Shown: positions 25,545-34,892 of the stretch, piece after piece | Layout: each line of letters begins with the position of its first letter | Numbering within the stretch: position 1 is the stretch's first letter | The notes under the pieces: generated by a model | Told to the model about the DNA's origin: nothing | Databases searched by the model: none | What the model saw: the letters and a program-made list of their open reading frames with translations, nothing else | Program-made: the position numbers and the translations under genes | Source: Demequina sp. NBRC 110054 | GTDB taxonomy: Bacteria; Actinomycetota; Actinomycetes; Actinomycetales; Demequinaceae | Length of the DNA: 64,000 bases | Assembly: GCF_002090115.1 (NCBI RefSeq) | Contig: NZ_BBRK01000006.1 | Span: forward strand, 62,001-126,000 | Direction: 5' to 3'

Positions 25545-27272
25545 CTAGCTGACCTTGGTGAACTTGTTGCAGCCGTTGACCTCGATGAAGTCGTACGCCG
25601 AGTCCAATTGCAGGTAGATGGTGCCGGAGCGGGTGAAGCTCTGGAAGTCGGGGTCGTAGAGGTTCGCGGTCAACGTCGCGCCGTCCGGGTCCTTCCAGAA
25701 GGTCATCTCGCAGCCGCTGTTGCCCGTCGACTTGTACGTTCCGGCCTTGACGTCGACACCCACGCCGAACATGCCGTCGCCCGGCATGGTGCTGCGCTTG
25801 AGTCCGGTCCCGTCGTAGCGGATCCATCCACCGCAACCCTCGCCCTCCACAGGAACCGCCACAGCGAGCCTGAAGGGATCCGTCGAGCTCGACTGCGTCA
25901 CGTACGTGATCTTGCCGGCGGTGATGACGGTCTTGTCAGACGCGCTGATTGAGATCATCCGCCTTCCGCTGCCAGTGTTGGTTCCACCCGTCCAACGGTT
26001 GCCCGTCTTGCGGGTCCATTCGCAGTACTCCGTCTCCGACGCCGTGTAGTAGATGCCGGGCTGCACATCGACGCCGACCTCCCATGTGCCGTTGCCCTGC
26101 ATGACGAGCGGGCGCTTCCTGATCTCCGCCGTCAGCGCGGAGGTTCGCGTCGTCGTGACATAGCCATCCTTGACGTAGGTCACCCTGACCGAGATCCTGC
26201 GGCCCGCGTCGACGTTCTTGAGCCCGTATCGCGCGCTGGTCGCACCCTTGATCGCGTTCCCGTTGCGCAGCCACTGGTAGGTGATCTTCGTGCTGCCCGG
26301 AGTGACCGTACCCAGCCGCACGGACAGTCGGTTACCGGCCCTGGTGGTGCCCGTGAGCACGGGCTTGGTTGCCTCAATATGACCCTTGCGCACCTTGTCG
26401 GTCGCGCCGGAGGTCCTGGACTTCGCGAGGTAGCCGGGCTTGTGCCCTGTCACTGTCACCGTGATCTTGTGACCGAGGTCGTTCACGGTAAGCCTGCGAG
26501 TCTTGCCGGTGGCTCCCTTGATGGCCACGCCGTCACGGTTCCACTGATACGTGTACGACTTCACGCCCGGCGACCACTCGCCCACCGAGGCCTTGAGCAC
26601 CTGACCCACCCGCACGGTGCCGCTGATCTTCGGCGCCTTCGACGCGGTGAACACACGTTTGACCTTCGACGTCGCGTTCGCGATCGACTTCTGCGTGACG
26701 TAGCCGGGCGCACTCTGCACGACCTTCACCGACATGCGGTGCCCGGCGTCGGCTGACCTGAGCGTGTAGGTCGAGGACGTCGCCCCCGAGATCGCGACCC
26801 CGTCGCGGCGCCACTGCACCGTGTACGGCCCCGAGGCGGGGACCTTCGCCTTGAGGGTCTTGCCGACCACGAGCGAGCCCGACAGCGACGTCGAGAACTC
26901 CTCGAACGTCGCCTTCTGCACCGTCACGGCCGCGGTCTCCAGCGTCGTGTCCGCATAGCCGTCCTGATGACCGGCCACCGAGAGCACCAACGACTTCAGC
27001 GCATCCTCCGCGACCACGTCATACGTCTGCGTCGTGCCGACGACCACGCCCGCGACGCTCCACTCGTAGTCGTACGTCGCCGCCGCATTGTCCGTCACCG
27101 CGGTCAGCGTCTCCCCGACCTGCACCACGCCAGAGACCTCCGGCGAGAACGCCACCGGATCCAGCTCGACCGCCTGGGCGGCCGTCGTCAACGTCAACGC
27201 CGCGACGATCGCCGCCGCGACAGCCATGAGACCACGCCCGGATCGACGTGGCGCGCGTGCGAATGAATGCAT
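25545..27272 (-). CDS. secreted Ig-like repeat protein, paralogue A
   Basis: 575 residues. A Sec signal peptide ends near TTAAQA; the mature protein begins VELDPVAFSPEV. Four Ig-like beta-sandwich repeats of about 85-90 residues follow, with YxWxRDGxAIxGAT as the recurring core. The last ~185 residues hold two copies of a motif GxWEVGVDVQPGIYYTAS...CEW and GMFGVGVDVKAGTYKSTG...GCEM. This Gly/Cys motif is common in actinobacterial surface proteins of unknown function. No sortase motif or TM at the C-terminus, so it is probably released. The ATG has GAGGGGG upstream. A near-identical N-terminus and promoter occur in the adjacent paralogue. Confidence 0.85.
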   Translation of the reverse strand: MHSFARAPRRSGRGLMAVAAAIVAALTLTTAAQAVELDPVAFSPEVSGVVQVGETLTAVTDNAAATYDYEWSVAGVVVGTTQTYDVVAEDALKSLVLSVAGHQDGYADTTLETAAVTVQKATFEEFSTSLSGSLVVGKTLKAKVPASGPYTVQWRRDGVAISGATSSTYTLRSADAGHRMSVKVVQSAPGYVTQKSIANATSKVKRVFTASKAPKISGTVRVGQVLKASVGEWSPGVKSYTYQWNRDGVAIKGATGKTRRLTVNDLGHKITVTVTGHKPGYLAKSRTSGATDKVRKGHIEATKPVLTGTTRAGNRLSVRLGTVTPGSTKITYQWLRNGNAIKGATSARYGLKNVDAGRRISVRVTYVKDGYVTTTRTSALTAEIRKRPLVMQGNGTWEVGVDVQPGIYYTASETEYCEWTRKTGNRWTGGTNTGSGRRMISISASDKTVITAGKITYVTQSSSTDPFRLAVAVPVEGEGCGGWIRYDGTGLKRSTMPGDGMFGVGVDVKAGTYKSTGNSGCEMTFWKDPDGATLTANLYDPDFQSFTRSGTIYLQLDSAYDFIEVNGCNKFTKVS

Positions 27273-27383
27273 CAATCCCCCTCAGTAGACAGGCACCCCG
27301 GAGGGCACTAGGGAAGATAGTGGTGGGATCGCGAAGTTTTGCGAAGGGACGCCCGGCGCAAATGGATTACGAAGTGATAACGA
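27264..27383 (-). repeat. duplicated 5' flank, copy A
   Basis: About 120 bp covering the start codon, ribosome binding site and upstream region are nearly identical to 29151-29270. The block contains a direct repeat GCGAAG-TTTT-GCGAAG (period 10). Identity stops abruptly after GATAACGA, marking the duplication boundary. Confidence 0.85.
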
Positions 27384-27459
27384 TCCCTCTCGAGACGGCA
27401 CGGGCCGCCTCGCTGCGGACGTGCCACGCACCTGACCTCGTCGTGCGCGGAGAAGCACA

Positions 27460-27489
27460 GAGGGGCACCGTCCGAAGACGATGCCCCTC
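27460..27489 (-). terminator. UUCG-loop hairpin terminator, copy 2
   Basis: Same 30-bp hairpin as 25498-25527, again 17 bp after the stop codon of the paralogous gene, so the terminator was duplicated with the gene. Confidence 0.75.
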
Positions 27490-27506
27490 TGATGGCCCGG
27501 TCAGCG

Positions 27507-29159
27507 CTAGCTGACCTTGGTCCACTTGTTGCAGCCCAGCACCTCGACGAACTCGGCACCCGCATCCAGGAACAGGTAGACCTTGCCGTCGTACTCGTCG
27601 CTCTCGACGATGTCGGCGATGTCACCCGACGGGGCGTCCAGGATCGCGACGTAGCACCCGTCGTTACCGGTGGACTGGTACGTTCCGGTGCGCACGTCCA
27701 CGCCTACCTTGAACACCCCGCTGCCGGGCAGGCCGCTGCGCTTGAGCCCGGTGCCGTCGAAGCGGATCCAGCCACCGCAGCCGTAGGTGTAGACGTACTC
27801 GTCGCCAGAGTCGATCTGCATCATCCGACGCCCGGTGCCCCAGTCACCGCCGGCGACCGCGTCCTCGTACGAGCCGGACATGTCGTCCCACCGCTCCCAC
27901 GTGCAGGACTCCGTCGGAGAGGCCGAGTAGTACAGGCCGGGCTTCACGTCGACCCCGACCTTCCAGGCACCGTTGCCTCGCATGACCTGGTTGCGCTTCG
28001 CGATCTTCGCGGTCTCGACGGAGGTCCGCGTCTTGGTGACGTAGCCGTCCCTCGCGTAGGTCACCTCGACCGAGAGGGTCTTTCCCGCGTCGACGTTCTT
28101 GAGAGCGAAGGTCGCCTCGGTGGCACCGCTCACCGCCTTGCCGTTGCGGTACCACTGGTAGGAGAGCGACACGTTCCCCGGCGTGATCCGCCACGCGTAG
28201 TCCTCGACGGTGAGCCGCTTGCCTGCCTTGCGGGTGCCGGCGATCGTGGGCCTCGGAGCGCTGATGATTCCCTTGCGCACCTTGTCCGTGCCAGCCGACG
28301 TGCGCGACTTCGGCGCATAGCCGGGCTTGTATCCGGTGACGGTCACCGTGATCTCCGCACCCAGGTCGTTGACCGTGAGCTTGCGCGTCCTCTTCGTGGC
28401 GCCTGTGATCGCCTCACCGTCCCGCTTCCACTGGTACGTGTAGGAACGCACCGTCGGCGACCAGTCAACGACGTCCGCGGTGAGGACCTTGCCGACCCTC
28501 GCGGTGCCACGGATCTGCGGTGCCTTCGACGCGGTGAACACGCGCTTGACCTTGCCCGCTGCGTTCGCGATCGACTTCTGCGTGACGTAGCCGGGCGCGC
28601 TCTGCACGACCTTCACCGACATGCGGTGGCCGATGTCAGCGCTCTTCATCGTGTAGGTCGCGGACGTCGCCCCCGAGATCGCGACCCCGTCGCGGCGCCA
28701 CTGCACGGTGTAGGGCCCCGAGGCGGGGACCTTCGCCTTGAGGGTCTTGCCGACCACGAGCGAGCCCGACAGCGACGTCGAGAACTCCTCGAACGTGGCC
28801 TTCTGCACCGTCACGGCCGCGGTCTCCAGCGTCGTGTCCGCATAGCCGTCCTGATGCCCGGTCACCGAGAGCACCAACGACTTCAGCGCATCATCCGCGA
28901 CTACGTCATACGTCTGCGCCGTGCCGACGACGGCGTCGTCGACCATCCACGCGTAGTCGTACGTCGCCTCGGCGTTGTCCATCACGGCCGTCAGGGTCTC
29001 CCCCACCTGCACCACGCCAGAGACCTCCGGCGAGAACGCCACCGGATCCAGCTCGACCGCCTGGGCGGCCGTCGTCAACGTCAACGCCGCGACGATCGCC
29101 GCCGCGACAGCCATGAGACCACGCCCGAATCGACGTGGCGCGTCTGCGAATGAATGCAT
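27507..29159 (-). CDS. secreted Ig-like repeat protein, paralogue B
   Basis: 550 residues, same layout as paralogue A: signal peptide, four Ig-like repeats, then two Gly/Cys motifs (GAWKVGVDVKPGLYYSAS...CTW and GVFKVGVDVRTGTYQSTG...GCYV). The signal peptide and first two repeats are almost identical to paralogue A, repeats 3-4 moderately so, and the C-terminal part diverges. The spacing between the two C-terminal motifs is shorter than in A. This gradient suggests tandem duplication with later gene conversion or purifying selection at the front. ATG at 29159 with GAGGGGG upstream. Function unknown; outside the cell. Confidence 0.85.
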   Translation of the reverse strand: MHSFADAPRRFGRGLMAVAAAIVAALTLTTAAQAVELDPVAFSPEVSGVVQVGETLTAVMDNAEATYDYAWMVDDAVVGTAQTYDVVADDALKSLVLSVTGHQDGYADTTLETAAVTVQKATFEEFSTSLSGSLVVGKTLKAKVPASGPYTVQWRRDGVAISGATSATYTMKSADIGHRMSVKVVQSAPGYVTQKSIANAAGKVKRVFTASKAPQIRGTARVGKVLTADVVDWSPTVRSYTYQWKRDGEAITGATKRTRKLTVNDLGAEITVTVTGYKPGYAPKSRTSAGTDKVRKGIISAPRPTIAGTRKAGKRLTVEDYAWRITPGNVSLSYQWYRNGKAVSGATEATFALKNVDAGKTLSVEVTYARDGYVTKTRTSVETAKIAKRNQVMRGNGAWKVGVDVKPGLYYSASPTESCTWERWDDMSGSYEDAVAGGDWGTGRRMMQIDSGDEYVYTYGCGGWIRFDGTGLKRSGLPGSGVFKVGVDVRTGTYQSTGNDGCYVAILDAPSGDIADIVESDEYDGKVYLFLDAGAEFVEVLGCNKWTKVS

Positions 29160-29270
29160 CAATCCCCCTCAGTAGACAGGCACCCCGGAGGGCGCTAAGG
29201 AAGATCCTGGCGGGATCGCGAAGTTTTGCGAAGGGACGCCCGGCGCGAATGGATTACGAAGTGATAACGA
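29151..29270 (-). repeat. duplicated 5' flank, copy B
   Basis: Second copy of the block at 27264-27383, upstream of paralogue B. The GCGAAG-TTTT-GCGAAG direct repeat is unchanged, which suggests it is functional (for example regulator binding). Confidence 0.85.
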
Positions 29271-29320
29271 ACACTATCCACGCGGCGCGCACCGTGCACG
29301 GTTCGCGAGAGCCGGGCGCT

Positions 29321-30643
29321 TCAGCCCCGCTCGAGACGCGCAGCGATCGCCTCTCCGTGCGCCGGAAGGTCCTCGGCGTTCGCGAGCGCGATCACCTTGC
29401 GGCCTACCTCGGCCAGCGCGCCGGCGTCGTACTCGATGACCGACACCGCCTTGAGGAAGCTCACGACGTTCAGGCCCGACGCGAAGCGCGCGGTGCCACC
29501 CGTGGGCAGCACGTGGTTCGAGCCGGCGAGGTAGTCACCGAGCGGCACCGGGCTGTGCGGACCGACGAAGATCGCGCCCGCGTTGCGGATGCGCCCGGCG
29601 ACCTCGGCTGCGTCGCGCGTGTGGATCTCGAGGTGCTCCGCGCCGTACGCGTCGGCGACCTGGATGGACTGCTCGAGGCTGCCCGTGAGGATCACGGCCG
29701 ACTGGATGCCCGTGAGGGCCTCCTTGGTGCGCGCGACGTGCTTGGTCGCCTGGGCCCTCGCGAGCAGCGCCGTCTCGACGCGCTCGGCGAGGTCCGCGTC
29801 GTCGGTGATGAGGACCGAGCCCGCCATCGGGTCGTGCTCGGCCTGGCTGAGCAGGTCCGCGGCGACGTAGTCCGCGTCAGCGGAGTCGTCCGCGACGATC
29901 GCGATCTCAGTCGGGCCGGCCTCCGAGTCGATGCCGACGACGCCGTTGACCGCGCGCTTCGCGGCGGCCACGTAGACGTTTCCCGGGCCCGTGATGACGT
30001 CGACCGGCTCGCACAGCACCGATCCGTCCGCGGCCTCGGCGCCGTAGGCCAGCATGCCGACCGCCTGGGCGCCTCCGACCGCGTAGACCTCGTCAACGCC
30101 GAGCAGCGCGCATGCCGCGAGGATCGTCGGGTGCACCGAGCCTCCGAACTCACGCTGCGGCGGGCTCGTGACGGCGATCGCCTTCACGCCCGCGGACTGC
30201 GCCGCGACCACGTTCATGACGACCGAGCTCGGGTAGACGGCGAGCCCGCCGGGCACGTACAGGCCGACGCGTCCGACCGGGATCCACCGCTGCGACACGG
30301 TCGCACCGGGCGCGAGCTCGACCTTCACGGGCGGCGGGACCGTCGCGACGTGGAAGGCGCGCACGCGCGTGATCGCCTCCTCGAGCCCCTCGCGGACGGC
30401 GGGGTCGAGAGTCGTCAGCGCGTCCTCGATCTCCGCGGCCGGGACGCGCAGCGACGAAGGCACCGCACCGTCGAAGCGCTCGCCGTACTCGCGCAGCGCA
30501 TGCTCGCCTCGCTCGCGCACGTCGGCGAGGATCGGCAGGACGGTCTGGAGCGCGGCGGCGACGTCCACCTCCGCGCGGGGAACCACCTCGAGCAGCTCGC
30601 GGGTGGTGAGGTCGCGGTCACGCAGGTCGATACGGCTGAGCAT
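29321..30643 (-). CDS. hisD: histidinol dehydrogenase
   Basis: Zn2+ and NAD+-dependent enzyme of 440 residues catalysing the last two oxidations to histidine. Family motifs are present: VPGGLAVYPSSVVMN, ITGPGNVYVAAAKR, SEAGPTEIAI, QAEHDPMAGSVL and HLEIHTRDA. Starts MLSRIDLRDRDL, 6 nt after TAGGCT, apparently leaderless. In related Micrococcales hisD is usually followed directly by hisC; here 7.5 kb intervene (mntH, recQ-like, Ig-like pair). Confidence 0.97.
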   Translation of the reverse strand: MLSRIDLRDRDLTTRELLEVVPRAEVDVAAALQTVLPILADVRERGEHALREYGERFDGAVPSSLRVPAAEIEDALTTLDPAVREGLEEAITRVRAFHVATVPPPVKVELAPGATVSQRWIPVGRVGLYVPGGLAVYPSSVVMNVVAAQSAGVKAIAVTSPPQREFGGSVHPTILAACALLGVDEVYAVGGAQAVGMLAYGAEAADGSVLCEPVDVITGPGNVYVAAAKRAVNGVVGIDSEAGPTEIAIVADDSADADYVAADLLSQAEHDPMAGSVLITDDADLAERVETALLARAQATKHVARTKEALTGIQSAVILTGSLEQSIQVADAYGAEHLEIHTRDAAEVAGRIRNAGAIFVGPHSPVPLGDYLAGSNHVLPTGGTARFASGLNVVSFLKAVSVIEYDAGALAEVGRKVIALANAEDLPAHGEAIAARLERG

Positions 30644-30649
30644 GAGGTC

Positions 30650-30655
30650 AGCCTA
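30650..30655 (-). promoter_or_regulatory. hisD: -10 element TAGGCT for hisD
   Basis: TANNNT hexamer 6 nt before the hisD ATG; no Shine-Dalgarno. Confidence 0.4.
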
Positions 30656-30729
30656 GTGGCGCGGCGTGCCGCGTCCGGGCCCCGAGGCTCTCTGTCTTGC
30701 CGGGCATCGCCCGCTGCCGGCGGACGCCC

Positions 30730-31116
30730 CTAGTCCTGTCCGGAGACCGGGTTGACGTGCTCCGACAGCGACAGCAGGTTGCCCTCGGTGTCATGGAACC
30801 AGGCGACGCGGTCGCCGTTCGGGGCCGTCCACACGTCGGAGCCCTCGGCCGAGCCGAGATGCTCGAAGCGCACGTCCTCCGCGACGAGCCGAGCGACCTC
30901 GGCCTCGATGTCCCGCACCTCCCAGCCCAGGACCGTGAAGGGCTGCGGCGAGAAGTCGCGGGGCTCGACGATCCTGACCATCGTGCCGCCCATCTCGCAC
31001 ACCGCGGCGAAGCCATCGTCCTCCACGAGTCTCGCCCCGAGCACCTCGGTGTAGAACTCGACCGCGCGAGGCTGATCCTCGGCCGGCACGAAGGCGATCA
31101 CGGGCCATCCGCTCAT
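30730..31116 (-). CDS. VOC/glyoxalase superfamily protein
   Basis: 128 residues, vicinal oxygen chelate fold. Features: MSGWPVIAFVPAEDQPRAVEFYTEVLGARL at the start (quoted in two parts: MSGWPVIAFVPAEDQ, then PRAVEFYTEVLGARL), FTVLGWEVRDIEAEV in the middle and DRVAWFHDTEGNLLSLSEHV at the end. Such proteins may be metal-dependent lyases, dioxygenases or resistance binders; the substrate cannot be told. ATG at 31116 with GAGGAGG upstream. It lies 135 bp after dnaE and 86 bp before hisD. Confidence 0.85.
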   Translation of the reverse strand: MSGWPVIAFVPAEDQPRAVEFYTEVLGARLVEDDGFAAVCEMGGTMVRIVEPRDFSPQPFTVLGWEVRDIEAEVARLVAEDVRFEHLGSAEGSDVWTAPNGDRVAWFHDTEGNLLSLSEHVNPVSGQD

Positions 31117-31149
31117 GGCTCCTCCTCTCGGGCGGACCCCGAGGACGAG

Positions 31150-31191
31150 CCGACGACACGCGCGAGGCACGCTGAAGCGGGCGTGCCGCCC
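31150..31191. repeat. REP-like intergenic element, copy 1
   Basis: Shares its ends (CCGACGACACGC and GCGTGCCGCC) with the element at 40276-40320; the middle differs. Two copies only, so family status is tentative. Confidence 0.3.
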
Positions 31192-31251
31192 CGGAGCCGC
31201 CACCACGTCGTCGGGGTCATACCTCGACGCTAGCGCGCCGCGCCGCCGACG

Positions 31252-34200
31252 TCAGGCGAGACAGGCCGGACCGAGCGCCGCCTTGAGGTCGCCGTAGAGC
31301 GCGCTCGAGCGGGTGACGCGGAACTTGTCGTCGACAGACACCGTCACGGGGTCGCCCGAGCCGGTCAGCACGAGCTTCACCTCGATGCCGCCGGGGTGCG
31401 AGGTGAGGATCGACCGCACCTCCTCGACCACGGGCGGGGTCGCGCGCGACGCGGGCAGCGTGATGACGACCGGCGAGTTGTCCTGCACGTTGAGGTTCGG
31501 AACCCGCAGCTCGACCGCGGAGAACTGCATGCCGCCGTCGCCACGCTCGCGAGCGCGCGCCTTGATCACGATCACGGCGTCGTCGGCGAGGTCGCGCGCG
31601 TACGTCTCGTACGTCTTGCCGAAGAAGGAGATCTCGGTCTCGCCCGTGAGGTCCTCGAGCGTGACGATCGCGTACGCGTTGCCGGACTTCGCGATGCGTC
31701 GGTCGACGCGCGTGAGCAGGCCCGCGAAGGTGACCTGGTCGCCGTCCGACACGCCGTGCGAGGGCGTCGCCGTGAGGATCTGGTGCGAGGACTCGGACCG
31801 CAGCACGTTCTCGAGCCCGGACAGCGGGTGATCGGAGACGTACAGGCCGAGCATGTCGCGCTCGAGGTTGAGGAGGGTCTTCTTGTCCCACTCCTCGATG
31901 TCGGGCACCGACACCTTGACGCCGCCGCCGAGCTCCTCGTCCATCCCGAACAGGTCGAACTGGCCGGTCGCCTCCTGGCGCTTCACGCCCACGACCGAGT
32001 CGATGGCCTGCTCGTGGATCGTGTTGAGCGAGCGGCGCGTGTGGTCCAGCGAGTCAAACGCGCCGGACTTGATGAGCGAGTCGATCGTGCGCTTGTTGCA
32101 CACCGACGCGGGGACCTTGTCGAGGAAGTCGGAGAACGAGGTGAACTTCCCCTTCTCCTCGCGGGCCTTGACGATCTCCGCGACGACGTTGGCGCCGACG
32201 TTGCGCACTGCGGCCATGCCGAAGCGGATGTCGGACCCGACCGCGGAGAAGAACGCGCGGGACTCGTTGACGTCCGGCGTGAGCACGCTGATGCCCATGC
32301 GGCGGCATTCGGCCAGGTAGAGCGCCGACTTGTCCTTGTCGGTGCCGACCGACGTGAGCAGCGCCGCCATGTACTCGGTCGGGTAGTGCGCCTTGAGGTA
32401 TGCGGTCCAGAAGGAGAGGACGCCGTAGGCCGCGGTGTGCGCCTTGTTGAACGCGTAGTCGGCGAACGGGAGCATCGTCTCCCACAGCGCGTTGATGGCC
32501 TCGATCGAGTACCCGCGCTCGAGAGCACCGTTTTTGAAGGGCTCGAACTCCTTGTCGAGGATCTCCTTCTTCTTCTTGCCCATCGCGCGACGCAGCAGGT
32601 CGGCCGCGCCGAGCGTGTAGCCCGCGACGATCTGCGCGATGCGCTGCACCTGCTCCTGGTACACGATGAGGCCGTAGGTGATCCCGAGGACCTCCTTGAG
32701 CGGCTCGTCGAGCTCGGGGTGGATCGGCTGGATCTCCTGGCGGCCGTTCTTGCGCTCGGCGTAGTTGGTGTGGGAGTTCATTCCCATCGGGCCAGGGCGG
32801 TACAGCGCGAGCACAGCCGAGATGTCCTCGAACGAGTCGGGACGCATCTGGCGCAGCAGCGAGCGCATCGCAAGACCATCGAGCTGGAAGACGCCCAGGG
32901 TGTCGCCGCTCTGGAGGAGCTTGAAGGTCCCCTCATCGGCGAGCTCCAGGTCCTCGAGGACGAGCGGATCCTTGCCGTTGTCGACGATGTTGTCGAGCGC
33001 ATCGTCCAGGATCGTGAGGTTGCGGAGGCCCAGGAAGTCCATCTTGACCAGGCCGAGCGTCTCGCACGTCGGGTAGTCGAACTGGGTGATGATCGCGCCG
33101 TCCTGCTCGCGGCGCATGATGGGGATGATGTCGATCAACGGGTCGGACGACATGATGACGCCCGCGGCGTGCACGCCCCACTGACGCTTGAGCCCTTCGA
33201 GGCCGCGCGCGAGATCCATGACCTCGGCGGCCTCGGGGTCGGTCTCGAGCAGCGCCCTGAAGTCGGCGGCCTCGTGATACTGCTTGTGCGACTCGTCGTT
33301 GACGGCGCCGAGCGGCATGTCCTTGCCCATGATCGCGTCGGGGTAGGCCTTGGTGAGCTGCTCACCGACCGCGAACGGCTTGCCCAGGACGCGCGCGCCG
33401 TCCTTGAGCGCCTGCTTGGCCTTGATCGTGCCGTAGGTGACGATCATCGACACCCGGTCCTCGCCGTACTTGTCCGACACGTAGCGGATGACCTCGGCGC
33501 GACGACGCTCGTCGAAGTCCACATCGAAGTCGGGCTTGGACTCGCGCTCCGGGTTGAGGAAGCGCTCGAAGTACAGCTGGTGGACCAGCGGGTCGATGTC
33601 GGTGATCTTCATCGCGTACGCGGCCATCGAGCCCGCACCGGAGCCACGGCCGGGGCCGACGCGGATGCCGTGGTCCTTGGCCCACTGGATGAAGTCGGCG
33701 ACGACGAGGAAGTAGCCGGGGTATCCCTTGCCCGCGATGACCTCGATCTCGAAGTTGGCGCGCTCCTGCACCTCCGACGGGATCGTCTCGCCGTAGCGCA
33801 GGTGGAGGCCCTTCTGGACCTCCTTGACGAACCACGAGTGCTCGTCCTCGCCTGGCGGGCAGTCGTAGACCGGCATGTAGTCGGCCTTGGTGTCGAACGC
33901 GACCTCGCAGCGTTCCGCGATCGCCATGGTGTTGGTGAGCGCGTCGGGGTGCGCGTCTCCCCAGAGGTCCCACATCTCCTCGGATGACTTGACGTAGTAG
34001 CCGTCGCCCGAGAACGCGAAGCGCTTGCCGCCCTGGTCGTAGGTGGGCTCGTTGAGGTTGGAGCCCGACTGGATGCACAGCAGCGCCTCGTGCGCGTGGG
34101 CGTCCTCCTTGCGCACGTAATGCAGGTCGTTGGTCGCGACGAGCGGAGCGCCGATGGCCTTGGCGACGCGGATGAGGTCCTCGTAGACGCGCTTCTCGAT

Positions 34201-34791
34201 GGACAGGTTGTGGTCCATGAGCTCGACGAAGTAGTTGTCCTTGCCGAAGATGTCCTGGAACTCCGCGGCGGCCTTGATGGCCTCCTCGTACTGCCCCAGG
34301 CGCAGGCGGGTCTGGACCTCTCCGGACGGGCAGCCCGTGGTCGCGATGATGCCCTTGGCATAGCGCTGGAGAAGGTCGCGGTCGATGCGCGCCTTGTGGA
34401 AGTGCCCCTCGAGGCTCGCATACGAGCCCATCCGGAACAGGTTGTGCATGCCCTCGGTGGTCTCTGCCCACATGGTCGCGTGCGTGTAGGCGCCACCGGC
34501 CGAGACGTCGTCGGACTCCTGGCCGCGCTCGCCCCAGCGCACGCGGGTCTTGTCGGCGCGGGCCGTGCCCGGCGTGAGGTAGGCCTCGAGACCGATGATG
34601 GGCTTCACTCCCGCGGCGGTGGCCTTGCTCCAGAACTCGTACGCGCCGAACAGGTAGCCGTGGTCGGTGATCGCGATCGCGTTCTGACCCAGGCTCTTGA
34701 CCTCCGTCATGAGATCGCCGATGCGGGCCGCGCCGTCCAGCATGGAGTACTCGGTGTGGACGTGCAGATGAGTGAATTCCTTGCCCGGCAT
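31252..34791 (-). CDS. dnaE: DNA polymerase III alpha subunit
   Basis: Replicative polymerase of 1179 residues, normal DnaE1 length. The N-terminal PHP domain starts FTHLHVHTEYSMLDGA with conserved histidines. The polymerase core has catalytic Asp residues in KPDFDVDFDERRR and GPGRGSGAGSMAAY. The C-terminal part carries the beta-clamp binding region and OB domain (VTFAGLLTRVDRRI). The chosen ATG (34791) gives the conserved N-terminus and lies 7 nt after TAGAAT with no Shine-Dalgarno, so the mRNA is probably leaderless. Divergent from hrpA. Confidence 0.97.
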   Translation of the reverse strand: MPGKEFTHLHVHTEYSMLDGAARIGDLMTEVKSLGQNAIAITDHGYLFGAYEFWSKATAAGVKPIIGLEAYLTPGTARADKTRVRWGERGQESDDVSAGGAYTHATMWAETTEGMHNLFRMGSYASLEGHFHKARIDRDLLQRYAKGIIATTGCPSGEVQTRLRLGQYEEAIKAAAEFQDIFGKDNYFVELMDHNLSIEKRVYEDLIRVAKAIGAPLVATNDLHYVRKEDAHAHEALLCIQSGSNLNEPTYDQGGKRFAFSGDGYYVKSSEEMWDLWGDAHPDALTNTMAIAERCEVAFDTKADYMPVYDCPPGEDEHSWFVKEVQKGLHLRYGETIPSEVQERANFEIEVIAGKGYPGYFLVVADFIQWAKDHGIRVGPGRGSGAGSMAAYAMKITDIDPLVHQLYFERFLNPERESKPDFDVDFDERRRAEVIRYVSDKYGEDRVSMIVTYGTIKAKQALKDGARVLGKPFAVGEQLTKAYPDAIMGKDMPLGAVNDESHKQYHEAADFRALLETDPEAAEVMDLARGLEGLKRQWGVHAAGVIMSSDPLIDIIPIMRREQDGAIITQFDYPTCETLGLVKMDFLGLRNLTILDDALDNIVDNGKDPLVLEDLELADEGTFKLLQSGDTLGVFQLDGLAMRSLLRQMRPDSFEDISAVLALYRPGPMGMNSHTNYAERKNGRQEIQPIHPELDEPLKEVLGITYGLIVYQEQVQRIAQIVAGYTLGAADLLRRAMGKKKKEILDKEFEPFKNGALERGYSIEAINALWETMLPFADYAFNKAHTAAYGVLSFWTAYLKAHYPTEYMAALLTSVGTDKDKSALYLAECRRMGISVLTPDVNESRAFFSAVGSDIRFGMAAVRNVGANVVAEIVKAREEKGKFTSFSDFLDKVPASVCNKRTIDSLIKSGAFDSLDHTRRSLNTIHEQAIDSVVGVKRQEATGQFDLFGMDEELGGGVKVSVPDIEEWDKKTLLNLERDMLGLYVSDHPLSGLENVLRSESSHQILTATPSHGVSDGDQVTFAGLLTRVDRRIAKSGNAYAIVTLEDLTGETEISFFGKTYETYARDLADDAVIVIKARARERGDGGMQFSAVELRVPNLNVQDNSPVVITLPASRATPPVVEEVRSILTSHPGGIEVKLVLTGSGDPVTVSVDDKFRVTRSSALYGDLKAALGPACLA

Positions 34792-34798
34792 GGGGTTG

Positions 34799-34804
34799 AT
34801 TCTA
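34799..34804 (-). promoter_or_regulatory. dnaE: -10 element TAGAAT for dnaE
   Basis: TANNNT hexamer 7 nt before the dnaE ATG; no Shine-Dalgarno, no clear -35. Confidence 0.45.
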
Positions 34805-34892
34805 GGACCCGCCGCTGACAACGCTGGGCGAGACTCGCGGCCCACCGACCTCGCGGACGGATCACCCCTGACACCTTGGGACAATGGTGGGC

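Noticed and set aside
31396-33987. 863-codon plus-strand frame inside dnaE
   Set aside because: Antisense shadow of dnaE, whose motifs are intact.
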